Assembly: GCA_023300835.1 (NCBI GenBank)
Contig: JALZVB010000057.1
Span: 1 to 20,300 of the forward strand
Reading direction: 5' to 3'
Length of the DNA: 20,300 bases
Source of the DNA: Saprospiraceae bacterium
Lineage (GTDB): Bacteria > Bacteroidota > Bacteroidia > Chitinophagales > Saprospiraceae
Shown in pieces: positions 1 through 7,737 of this stretch. How positions within the stretch are numbered: the stretch's first letter is position 1; each line of letters starts with the position of its first letter. A program made the translations under genes and the position numbers. The notes beneath the pieces were generated by a model. That model worked only from the letters and a program-made list of their open reading frames with translations, searched no databases and was not told the origin of the DNA.

Positions 1-16
1 GACGCTCTTCCGATCT
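1..16 (+). other. Residual Illumina sequencing adapter at contig end
   Basis: The first 16 bases, GACGCTCTTCCGATCT, are identical to the 3' end of the Illumina read-1 adapter (established knowledge of that oligonucleotide). They sit exactly at the edge of the sequence, as expected of untrimmed adapter carried into an assembly. The genomic sequence therefore probably starts at base 17. The reading frame of the first gene happens to stay open through the adapter, so a naive translation would add a few artificial residues. Confidence 0.93.
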
Positions 17-2396
17 AGCTGTTGATGTAAAATTTGGATCATCTCCAAAAAAACTTAACACAGAAAGAAAATCTGAGAGCCGTTATAGATTAGTTAAGTC
101 GATATATAAGGATGATTTATACACCGTATATATCTCCAATGATGTCATTCCTCATCCTGACTCAGTTACATATAATATCAATGTTACACCGGATCAGTAT
201 CCTGAAATAAGAGTAGAGAGTTTCCCAGATTCTACCGACCATATGCTTGTATATTTTATAGGCAGAGCATCAGATGATTATGGATTAACAAAATTATTGT
301 TTAACTCCACAGTTACTAGGGCAGGCGGAAAACAAGAAGCTAATTCTCAATTGTTACTTAATCCCAAATCAAGAGAGACACAGTACAACCATACCATAGA
401 TATCACAGAACTGGCACTGAAGCCTGGCGAAAAATTAAGTTATTACTTCGAAGTATTTGATAATGACGGCGTCAATGGTTCCAAGTCAGCTAAGACTGGT
501 GTGATGTTGTTTGAAAAACCTACGCTAGAAGAGTTCGAAGAAAACGAAGATAAGAACGAAGAAGATATAAAGGACAGGCTCAAAGAAGCGCTTAAGGAAT
601 CAAAGAAGATACAAGAAGAGCTCAAGAAATTGAGAGATAAGATGTTACAGAAGCAAGAGCCTAGTTGGGAGGACAAAAAGGAGTTAGAGAAACTTCTAGA
701 AAGACAAAAGGAACTTCAAGAAAAACTTAAAGAAGCGAAAGATAAGTTCAAAGAGAATCTTGATAATCAAGAAGAATTCACTGAGCGAAAAGAAGAAATA
801 CTAGAGAAGCAAGAGAAACTCCAAGAACTGTTTGAAGAAGCAGCTAATGATGAGCAGAAAAATGAGTTGATGGAAAAAATCCAAGAACTCATGGAAGAGC
901 TCAACAAAGACGAGATGCTGGAGAACATGGAGGAGATGAAGATGGATGATCAAGAAACGGAGCAAGAGATGGAACGTCTCCTGGAGTTGTTCAAAAATCT
1001 GGAGGTAGAGAAGGAGATGAAGGACATGATAGAGAAGCTAGAAGAACTTGCTGAAAAGCAAGAGGAGTTGGCTAAGGAAACAGAAAAAGAAGAAAAGTCC
1101 CAAGAAGAACTAAAGAAGGAAGAAGAGAAGCTCCAAGAAGAGATGAAAAAAATGGAGAAGGAGATGATGGATCTTGAGGAGAAAAACGAAGAGCTGGAAA
1201 GGCCCAAGGAAATGGGTGAAAAGAATGATGAGCAGATGGAAGAAATCCAAGAAGACATGGAAGAAAGCCAAGAGCAGATGGAGAAGCAGGATAATAAAGA
1301 AGCTGCCAAAAAACAGAAAGATGCTGCTGAGAAAATGAAGAAGATGGCGGCTGGCATGTCAGGTGCTATGAAGTCTGGTGAGAAAAAGCAGATGGAAGAA
1401 GATATTGCAGCGATCAGACAGTTACTAGAGAATCTTGTTATGTTATCATTTGATCAAGAAGATCTTATTGATGAGCTTAAAGCAACACAGATCAATACGC
1501 CTAAGTATGTTAAGCACATACAAGATCAATTTAAACTCAAGGACGATTTTCAATTGATTCAAGATAGTTTACAGGCATTGGCTAAGCGTAATGATAAGAT
1601 ACAGAGTTTTGTATCTGAGAAAGTTGTAGAAGTAGATAATGCTTTGGAAAGTAGCATAGATCAACTTGAAGACAGAAAACGAGCTGAAGCAAAGTCAAGC
1701 CAACGAAGTACAATGACTAATGTAAACGACTTGGCATTAATGTTGTCTGAGTCTATGGAGCAGATGCAACAGGAAATGTCTGGCATGATGCAAGGAAGTC
1801 AAATGTGCAACAAGCCAGGAAATAAGCCTGGAGGTAAGCCCGGTAATGTGCCTATAGATAAGATCACTCAAGGACAAAAAGAGTTGAATGAGCAGATGAA
1901 AAAGATGGGCGAGAAGCAAGGTAAAGATGGCAAAGGCGGAAAAGATGGTAAAGCCGGACAAGATGGAAACAGTGCCAAAGATTTTGCCAAAGCTGCAGCC
2001 AAACAAGCCGCTCTGCGTAGAGCTCTTGAGGAAATGCAGAAAGAAAGCCAAGAAAATGGGAAAGGACCAGGTGGTCTTCAGGAAATAATTGATCAGATGG
2101 ATAAGATCGAAAGTGAATTGGTTAATAAAAATTTGGATAACCAGTTAATGTTAAGACAGCAAGACATATTGACAAGGTTACTAGAAGCTGAAAGCGCTGA
2201 TAAACAGCGAGAAAAAGACAATAAGAGAAAGGCCGAAAAAGGCCAAGAAAGAAAGAAAGAATTGCCTCCTGCATTGCAAGAGTATCTCAAGGAGAAAGAG
2301 GCAGAAACAGAGATGTATAAGAAGGTTTCACCAGCATTGAGGCCTTATTATAAGCAACTGGTAGATGAGTATTACAAGGCGCTTAAAAGCTCTTAA
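17..2396 (+). CDS. DUF4175 family coiled-coil protein, 5'-truncated by contig edge
   Basis: The reading frame is open from the left edge, so the ATG at 243 is internal and the N-terminus is missing. About 792 residues are visible. First comes a beta-rich, Ig-like part with motifs such as YYFEVFDNDGVNGSKSAKT. Next is a very long Glu/Lys/Met/Gln-rich segment, roughly codons 170-520 of the visible protein, which must form coiled coil. A Gly/Lys/Pro-rich linker (GKDGKGGKDGKAGQDG) follows, then a helical C-terminus with PPALQEYLKEKE. This layout matches the large Bacteroidota DUF4175 proteins, whose full-length members carry N-terminal membrane helices. Their function is unknown. It lies 45 bases before an RsbW-like ATPase and ybeY, in the same direction, suggesting one operon. 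The extreme acidic/basic composition makes the opposite strand look open, but those ORFs are shadows. Confidence 0.82.
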
Positions 2397-2441
2397 AAAG
2401 AGATTATCTCTTATCATTAATTCTAACCCAACTAAGTTTAT

Positions 2442-2846
2442 ATGCATAACCAGTTGTTTTTGAAAATCAAGTCTTCCCCATGCCAAATCAAATACATAGA
2501 GACTTATGTCAATAAGCTTATGGATGCTTGTAAGTTTGAACAGGAGGTACATGACAACATCTTAATAAGCGTAACAGAAGCTGTTAACAATGCTATTATA
2601 CATGGTAATAAAGAGGATAAATCTAAGTTTGTCCAAGTGGATTGTATAGAAAAAGGAGCAGATGTTGTTATAAGAATCTCAGACGAAGGGGTAGGGTTTA
2701 ATCCCAATGAGTTAGCAGATCCAACGGCTGCACAGAATATTGACTGTTGTGGCGGAAGAGGTGTTTTTATTATGAAGCAGTTAGCGGATAAGATAGACTT
2801 CTTAGATAGTGGACGTACTGTAGAAATGCATTTTAAGAAAAACTAA
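2442..2846 (+). CDS. RsbW/SpoIIAB-like ATP-binding protein (anti-sigma factor kinase family)
   Basis: This 134-residue protein is essentially one GHKL (HATPase_c) domain of the RsbW/SpoIIAB type. The N box is EAVNNAIIHGN (about residues 46-56), the first glycine box is DEGVGFNP (81-88), and the glycine-rich lid is GGRGVFIMKQL (104-114). Family members bind ATP and either phosphorylate an anti-anti-sigma protein or sequester a sigma factor. No STAS-domain partner or sigma factor gene lies nearby, so the partner cannot be named. The N-terminus has no signal peptide, so it is cytoplasmic. It starts 45 bases after the DUF4175 gene and ends 14 bases before ybeY, which points to co-transcription. 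There is a double Cys at 102-103 just before the lid. The assignment to the family is firm, but the regulatory role is inferred. Confidence 0.88.
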   Translation: MHNQLFLKIKSSPCQIKYIETYVNKLMDACKFEQEVHDNILISVTEAVNNAIIHGNKEDKSKFVQVDCIEKGADVVIRISDEGVGFNPNELADPTAAQNIDCCGGRGVFIMKQLADKIDFLDSGRTVEMHFKKN

Positions 2847-2860
2847 TATCTCTCGATTCT

Positions 2861-3292
2861 ATGTCATTAGATTCCGCAATATCTTTTTATGTAGAAGGCA
2901 TAGCATTCGAGCTTACGCATCCCAAAGAAATTTCATCCTGGTTAACAACAATTGCAGTTGAAAATAACGCTTCGTTAAGCCAGATAGAATATATATTCTG
3001 CTCTGACGAATACCTTCTCGATATCAATAAGCAATACCTTAATCACGATTACTACACAGATATCATAACCTTTCCGATGAAGACGGATCCCGTAGAAGCG
3101 ACAATTTTTATCAGTATAGATCGTATACGCGAGCAGGCTATAGAATATAAAGCTACATTTCTAGACGAGCTCCATAGGGTAGTGGTTCACGGATTATTAC
3201 ATCTAATAGGGTTCAATGATAAAACGGAAGAAGAACAAGACCTCATGACACTACAAGAGGATGCTTGTCTAGAGAAAAGGGATTTTGTTTAA
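2861..3292 (+). CDS. ybeY: Endoribonuclease YbeY, 16S rRNA maturation factor
   Basis: This 143-residue protein has the YbeY (UPF0054) hallmarks. NHDYYTDIITF lies near residues 61-71, and the metal-binding segment HGLLHLIGFNDKTEEE lies near 110-125. YbeY is a single-domain metalloprotein acting in 3' maturation of 16S rRNA and in ribosome quality control. The ligand pattern here is H110, H114 and D120 instead of three histidines. From memory this His-to-Asp swap is usual in Bacteroidota YbeY, so it does not mean loss of function. A second small departure is EATIFISID where GDIFISID is more typical. The start ATG lies 14 bases after the ATPase gene, giving a compact operon. A serpin gene converges on it 71 bases downstream, and I see no strong terminator between them. 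Confidence 0.92.
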   Translation: MSLDSAISFYVEGIAFELTHPKEISSWLTTIAVENNASLSQIEYIFCSDEYLLDINKQYLNHDYYTDIITFPMKTDPVEATIFISIDRIREQAIEYKATFLDELHRVVVHGLLHLIGFNDKTEEEQDLMTLQEDACLEKRDFV

Positions 3293-3363
3293 AGCGTTTT
3301 TTTATGATTGAAATATTGACATTTTAAAGTATTAATTACTTTTACTATGTTCTGTATTTTTAT

Positions 3364-4605
3364 TTATTCTATTCCTGGATCTCCAATCTTACCCATAAAT
3401 ACAGGGATCTTATCAGCACTAGTTCTCAAGCAAAGTATAAATGGTTTGTCAAAAGTAAATGAAGGGGGAACAGAATTAGCAGCTACACCAACAGTGGTTA
3501 CAGCGGCTCCTTCTACGCCTTTTTCGTCCAATTTAAAGTATGTGTCATGAAGGATTCTTGAAACAAATAGATTTCCTCCTGACATTCCTAATGAATCAAG
3601 TCTAGCAGAACTATTTGAAAAAGCATCTACTATTCCTAGTGCTATTAATGTTTCGCTAATATTTTCTTTATACTTGACTTCAAGTTTTGGAAATCTCAAT
3701 ACAAGTCGGCTTTTTAAAAATACTTCATCAGATAATGTAAGTAGTAGATCAGCCAATCCTTTACCTCCTTTTATATTAATAAAATCTAAGAGTTCTTCGT
3801 TTTTAGGCTGAATAACTATCATTTCATATGCCTCATCGGCAAATTTCATATTGACAGCTTGTATCTCTTCATCTTCAAATTGGTAATGATCAGAATCAGA
3901 CAACATCATATCATATTCTGTTATATCACCATTGGGCAGCTGTGTAGAAACGGTCTGTGTAATATCTGGAATGAAACCATTTAACCAATCACCTCTGAAA
4001 AGTAAAGCATTGAGTAGAAATAGAACTTCTTCGTCTTGTATCTCTTTGATAACTTCTTTAATTAATCCATCTGTTGCATTATCAGCCCAAGTGTTTACCT
4101 CATTAACAGTAAAGTTATCATCAATGTGGTCAGCTGAAAAAGAATTTTCTAAACGATTAAGAAAACTGGAATTCATTGTCATTTTACTGTTATCCCATAC
4201 GGCGGCATTATTAATATTTAAGTAACTAGAGATTGTATTTGACTCCTGTGTTTTTTTGGATAGATTTGAGAAGTGGGTATTTATTCCTCCAATTGTCTCA
4301 TTTTCTAAGTTTAGAAATTGTTTCAATTCCTTGGCAGTATTTTCGTGAGCACCATTAAGTAATAATGCAGTTGCAGTCTGAATACTAAGTGGAGAGATAA
4401 CTTGATTGGCGTCTGATTTGTCAGATTGACATAGCTCAACAAATAAATTTGCAGCTGACAAATTCAGGCTATTACTGAATTCTTCATAGCTAGAAGAGGT
4501 TGTCTCGATATATTCCGTTTCATTGACAATGGGTAAATCTATGTTTTCATTTCCACATTGTACAAATGCGACACTTACGATCAAGAGTGCTAAAAATCTG
4601 TTCAT
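3364..4605 (-). CDS. Serpin family protein, probable lipoprotein or secreted protease inhibitor
   Basis: This 413-residue protein has an N-terminal signal sequence ending in AFVQCGN (Cys17, an imperfect lipobox), followed by a full-length serpin domain from about residue 45. The C-terminal serpin signature FTFDKPFILCLR is present. The hinge begins EKGVEGAAVTT, and the spacing from the hinge Glu (P17) to FTFDKPF equals that of alpha-1-antitrypsin. That places P1-P1' at Asn377-Ser378 inside VAANSVPPS. The small residues at P12-P8 fit an inhibitory serpin that inserts its loop; P14 is Val where Thr is usual. By family knowledge it would trap a protease covalently at the cell surface or in the periplasm. 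AAAGGAAACC just before the ATG is a fair ribosome binding site. It is monocistronic by context and convergent with ybeY. Membership is certain; the target is inferred only. Confidence 0.93.
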   Translation of the reverse strand: MNRFLALLIVSVAFVQCGNENIDLPIVNETEYIETTSSSYEEFSNSLNLSAANLFVELCQSDKSDANQVISPLSIQTATALLLNGAHENTAKELKQFLNLENETIGGINTHFSNLSKKTQESNTISSYLNINNAAVWDNSKMTMNSSFLNRLENSFSADHIDDNFTVNEVNTWADNATDGLIKEVIKEIQDEEVLFLLNALLFRGDWLNGFIPDITQTVSTQLPNGDITEYDMMLSDSDHYQFEDEEIQAVNMKFADEAYEMIVIQPKNEELLDFINIKGGKGLADLLLTLSDEVFLKSRLVLRFPKLEVKYKENISETLIALGIVDAFSNSSARLDSLGMSGGNLFVSRILHDTYFKLDEKGVEGAAVTTVGVAANSVPPSFTFDKPFILCLRTSADKIPVFMGKIGDPGIE

Positions 4606-4735
4606 GGTTTCCTTTTTGGTTCTAACTATTTAGACGTCATATCTTGAGACCATGTTGGTAAGAGCCCTTAAAATTATAGCCTGAAGTACTTTCAATGCAT
4701 AACAATATTAGTGATAAAGTAAATTGAAGTAAGAT

Positions 4736-4957
4736 TTACTCTACTATCTCATAGTCAATACTTAGCTTTCGTAATGCTCTAAATGCTGAGCTAGAGTTAT
4801 CTCCTACTTCTATATCTACAGGATCTCCCTCCAAAAGTATATCTGTAAGTTCTTGAGCTAATGAATCATCCATATTTGACGAAATCTCCGATATACAGTT
4901 CTTTATTGCTCTTTTATCTGGTCGCTGCGCATTGCATGACAATAGGTTTAATTTCAT
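4736..4957 (-). CDS. Small hypothetical protein (73 aa)
   Basis: I do not recognise this gene. The product is 73 residues with no signal peptide or membrane segment. The N-terminal half is basic and helical with two Cys (LLSCNAQRPDKRAIKNC). The C-terminal half reads VDIEVGDNSSSAFRALRKL and ends SIDYEIVE. The strand-helix-strand pattern of the second half vaguely recalls the C-terminal fold of ribosomal protein L7/L12 or ClpS, but this is only a resemblance. It sits alone between the serpin and ftsH, on the same strand as both, in a region otherwise without genes. The codons look normal for the window. A perfect CCCTTT/AAAGGG dyad lies about 31 bases upstream of the ATG. There is no Shine-Dalgarno sequence. 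Confidence 0.55.
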   Translation of the reverse strand: MKLNLLSCNAQRPDKRAIKNCISEISSNMDDSLAQELTDILLEGDPVDIEVGDNSSSAFRALRKLSIDYEIVE

Positions 4958-5250
4958 TTTCTTGTTAAATAGTGTAAAATATTATACCCCTTTCAAAGGG
5001 ATAGTTTGTTAAAACTGTCCTCTAAGATAGAGGTTTTTGAGGACATAAAGTTCCGCAAATGGACTCCCTAGATATCTACTGAACGATTAGATAGATATAA
5101 GAAAGTGAGCAACTGATGTTACTGTAATATGATCCAGGTGCCCTTGACGAAGGCAAGACATGTATGTAATCTTATAATCCACATTTTACAGATAGAAGGA
5201 AAGCAATAATATGAAAATGTATTGTTTCTGAAAGACCCACTAACTCAGCA
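4958..5250. other. Intergenic region upstream of the 73-aa gene
   Basis: I find no convincing gene in these 293 bases. Three pieces of dyad symmetry are visible. CCCTTT-C-AAAGGG lies at 4988-5000. Two mutually exclusive short hairpins share CCTCT at 5019-5023, which can pair with AGAGG at 5029-5033 (followed by five T) or, as GTCCTC, with GAGGAC at 5039-5044. A small CCTT-GACG-AAGG hairpin follows near 5150. The T run after the second dyad lies on the plus strand, but no plus-strand gene follows, so an attenuator reading is not supported. The 73-aa gene's promoter should lie here on the minus strand. Confidence 0.5.
4988..5000. promoter_or_regulatory. Perfect dyad, candidate operator of the 73-aa gene
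   Basis: CCCTTT C AAAGGG is a 13-base perfect palindrome around base 4994. The symmetry resumes as AT/TA steps at 4984-4985 and 5003-5004 after one mismatch. It lies 31-43 bases upstream of the minus-strand start at 4957, where a promoter would be expected. Read on the minus strand it contains TTTG, which could serve as a -33 element, but no matching TAnnTTTG follows at the right distance. An operator role is inferred from position and symmetry only. Confidence 0.3.
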
Positions 5251-5288
5251 CAAACAAAAAAAGGCAGAACCAACGGTTCCACCTTCTT
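5251..5288 (-). terminator. Intrinsic terminator of rsfS-ftsH
   Basis: Read on the minus strand, 5285 to 5261 folds into an 11-bp stem with a 3-base GTT loop. The arms are AAGGTGGAACC and GGTTCTGCCTT; all positions pair, two of them G-U. A T-rich tract (TTTTTGTTTG) follows at once. It begins 32 bases after the ftsH stop codon, where a Rho-independent terminator belongs. The plus-strand side lacks a T run, so it works in one direction only. Confidence 0.85.
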
Positions 5289-5317
5289 ATAAAATCTATA
5301 TTTCTTAAGTCCTAATA

Positions 5318-7294
5318 CTACACCGCAGGCTCAGGTTTTTCGCTCGTTTCATCATCAAACAATTCATTGTATTTGTCAGTCGTCATGATAGGAATATGAG
5401 GCTCATCTGGAAATGGTCTTATACCTATTAATTTTTCTACATCAGACTTGAGCAGGACTTCTTTTTCTAGTAATTGTTGTGCTAGAATATTGAGTTCATT
5501 TCTCTTTTCTGTAAGTAAAGCTTGTGCTCTCAGGTATTCTACATCGATCATGTTTCTTACCTCGTCATCTATCAAGGTAGCTGTCTGATCAGAGTAAGGT
5601 TTGTTAAAACTATCTTGTTGCATACCGTGGAATGAAACATTACCGACTTTATCATTCATACCGAATACTGCTATGATAGAATAAGCCATCTTAGTAACCT
5701 GATCCAGATCACTTTGTGCACCCGTAGATATCTTATTGAATACCAATTTCTCGGCAGCTCTACCACCTAGTGTCATCGCCATTCTATCTTGAAGCGCTTC
5801 TGTTCTTGTTATATACTCCTCTTTAGGCAAGTATTGGGCATAACCCAATGTGCCGACACCTCTAGGGACAATGGTAACTTTGACAAGTGGAGAAGCATGC
5901 TCGAGATACCAACCACATATCGCGTGACCAGCTTCATGATAAGCGATGATCTCTTTTTCTTTAGGAGATATGATCTTGTTTTTCTTTTCTAGACCGCCTA
6001 TGACTCTATCCAGTGCATAGTTGAAGTCATCGAGATGAACAGCTTTCTTGTTTCTTCTTGCCGCTACGAGAGCAGCTTCATTACAAACATTAGCAATTTC
6101 GGCACCGGCAAATCCTGGTGTCATTTCTGCCAGTTGCTCAGCTTTGATACTATCGTCTGTTTTAATGTTTTTGAGATGAACTTTGAAGATCGCTTCTCTG
6201 CCTTTGAGGTCGGGTCTATCGACACCTATTTGTCGATCAAATCTTCCTGGACGCATAAGAGCTTTGTCTAGTATGTCAGGTCTATTTGTTGCTGCCATGA
6301 GAATAACACCTTTATCTGTTTTGAAACCATCCATCTCAACGAGTAGCTGGTTCAATGTATTTTCTCTTTCGTCATTTCCGCCCTGTACAGCGCCTTTTCC
6401 TCTGGCTCTACCTATGGCATCTATCTCATCTATAAACACGATACAAGGTGCTTTTTCTCTAGCTTGCTTGAATAGATCTCTTACTCTAGAAGCCCCTACT
6501 CCGACAAACATCTCTACGAAATCACTACCTGATATAGAAAAGAAAGGCACAGCGGCTTCACCGGCAACGGCTTTGGCTAATAATGTCTTTCCTGTTCCTG
6601 GAGGTCCTATGAGCAGAACACCTTTAGGTATCTTACCACCTAGAGCGGTATATTTTTTTGGATTCTTTAGAAAGTCTACCACCTCCATGACTTCCTCTTT
6701 GGCTTCTTCTAGTCCGGCTACATCTTTGAATGTAACATTGACTTTGGCGTCTGAGTTATCAAATAGAGTAGCTTTGGATTTACCGATATTAAAGATCTGT
6801 CCACCGGGGCCTCCGCCACCAGAACCCATCTTACGCATAAAGAAAACCCAGAGACCTATGATTATCGCAAACGGTAATATCCAACTCAACATCTGACCCA
6901 GATAGTTGGTCTCTTGACCATACTTAGGATCGATCATGATATTGTCCTCCTTCAAGTCGGATATCAATCCATCAAAAGTGGCGATGTCACCGTACTCAGT
7001 AGTGTAATGCGGTTGGTGTATATTCCATTTGTTAACTGTCAACTTAGGATACTCTTCTAAGACTTCTTTCTTTAAGAAGACTTTTACGGAGTTATAATTG
7101 GTTATGACGTCAACCTTTTCAATGTGACCCTTACGAGCGAGATCTTCTAGTTTTCCTAGACTGATGATTTCCGTCTTACCATTGATGTAAGTAAAAACTT
7201 GCATCGCTAGAATCATAAAAATTATGAGACCATAGATCCAATATGAGTTGATGACTATTTTTTTCGGTTTATTATCCGGCTTTTTTTTGCTCAT
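5318..7294 (-). CDS. ftsH: ATP-dependent zinc metalloprotease FtsH
   Basis: This 658-residue protein is a complete FtsH. Two membrane helices (about 18-37 and 132-153) flank a short periplasmic domain. The AAA+ module has Walker A GPPGTGKT (230-237), Walker B IVFIDEID (285-292) and the second region of homology ATNRPDILDKALMRPGRFDR. The M41 peptidase domain has the zinc motif HEAGH (453-457) and the probable third ligand Asp529 in QSDLDQ. A Gly-rich linker, GSGGGGPGG, follows the second helix and is common in Bacteroidota. The enzyme forms membrane-bound hexamers that degrade misassembled membrane proteins and short-lived regulators. It follows rsfS by 43 bases on the same strand and is closed by a strong terminator, so the two form an operon. 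No Shine-Dalgarno sequence precedes the ATG, as is usual in this phylum. Confidence 0.98.
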   Translation of the reverse strand: MSKKKPDNKPKKIVINSYWIYGLIIFMILAMQVFTYINGKTEIISLGKLEDLARKGHIEKVDVITNYNSVKVFLKKEVLEEYPKLTVNKWNIHQPHYTTEYGDIATFDGLISDLKEDNIMIDPKYGQETNYLGQMLSWILPFAIIIGLWVFFMRKMGSGGGGPGGQIFNIGKSKATLFDNSDAKVNVTFKDVAGLEEAKEEVMEVVDFLKNPKKYTALGGKIPKGVLLIGPPGTGKTLLAKAVAGEAAVPFFSISGSDFVEMFVGVGASRVRDLFKQAREKAPCIVFIDEIDAIGRARGKGAVQGGNDERENTLNQLLVEMDGFKTDKGVILMAATNRPDILDKALMRPGRFDRQIGVDRPDLKGREAIFKVHLKNIKTDDSIKAEQLAEMTPGFAGAEIANVCNEAALVAARRNKKAVHLDDFNYALDRVIGGLEKKNKIISPKEKEIIAYHEAGHAICGWYLEHASPLVKVTIVPRGVGTLGYAQYLPKEEYITRTEALQDRMAMTLGGRAAEKLVFNKISTGAQSDLDQVTKMAYSIIAVFGMNDKVGNVSFHGMQQDSFNKPYSDQTATLIDDEVRNMIDVEYLRAQALLTEKRNELNILAQQLLEKEVLLKSDVEKLIGIRPFPDEPHIPIMTTDKYNELFDDETSEKPEPAV

Positions 7295-7337
7295 CTATTA
7301 GTTTGTTCAATTGCTAAATTTAACCTTACGGCAAATG

Positions 7338-7724
7338 CTAAATGTCTTGGTACTCAGTTACCTCACCATCACTCCATAACTCTTCTATATCATAAAAAGT
7401 TCTAGATTCTGGATGAAACACATGCACGAGGACATTAAAGAAATCAACAAGTACCCATGTTGATTCTCGCTTACCTTCTACATGAGAGGCCATGATGCCC
7501 ATTTCATGTTTACATCGCTTTTCTATATTATTGGCTATGGCTGACACTTGCGTAGTAGAGTCTCCTTCACATATAATGAAGAAATCAGCAGGTGCTTCTC
7601 CCAGTTTCCTTAAGTCTAGTTTAACAATGTTTTTGCCCTTGATATCTCTGATGCTATCAATTATCAAGTCATTAAGGGCAGTAAAGTCAATTTTTGATTT
7701 TTCTAAAACAGTATTGTCTTGCAA
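7338..7724 (-). CDS. rsfS: Ribosome silencing factor RsfS
   Basis: This 128-residue protein is of the RsfS/Iojap/YbeB family. The conserved core is visible as KLDLRKLGEAPADFFIICEG (about 35-54), STTQVSAIANNIE, GKRESTWVLVDFFNVLVHVF and the end ESRTFYDIEELWSDGE. RsfS binds ribosomal protein L14 on the large subunit and blocks joining of the small subunit when nutrients are scarce. The length is normal for the phylum, with a short N-terminal extension before the domain. It is the first gene of an rsfS-ftsH operon and is divergent from birA, an arrangement common in Bacteroidota (established knowledge, not checked here). Only 13 bases separate the two start codons, so its promoter must lie inside birA. 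A TAAATTTG (-7-like) occurs on the minus strand at 7803-7810, without a clear -33 partner. Confidence 0.96.
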   Translation of the reverse strand: MQDNTVLEKSKIDFTALNDLIIDSIRDIKGKNIVKLDLRKLGEAPADFFIICEGDSTTQVSAIANNIEKRCKHEMGIMASHVEGKRESTWVLVDFFNVLVHVFHPESRTFYDIEELWSDGEVTEYQDI

Positions 7725-7737
7725 ATTGTGCTTATAT

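Noticed and set aside
950..1357. Long Ser/Phe-rich open frame on the minus strand, opposite the DUF4175 gene
   Set aside because: It is the antisense shadow of a Glu/Lys-rich coiled coil (GAA/GAG codons read as TTC/CTC). It has no domain or start signal.
2861..3292. YbeY with a metal ligand replaced (Asp120 instead of His)
   Set aside because: From memory Asp at this place is common in Bacteroidota YbeY, so it is not treated as a loss of function or as novel.
5017..5044. Mutually exclusive hairpins with a T run, resembling an attenuator
   Set aside because: The T run is on the plus strand, but all genes for more than 2 kb downstream are on the minus strand, and the stems are only 5-6 bp.
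6183..6896. Plus-strand open frame of 237 codons opposite ftsH
   Set aside because: It is entirely antisense to the conserved AAA+ domain of ftsH, and its product has no recognisable motif.
7492..7737. Upstream extension of the birA frame
   Set aside because: This part is antisense to the conserved rsfS core, and its translation is not BirA-like. The start was set at 7738.
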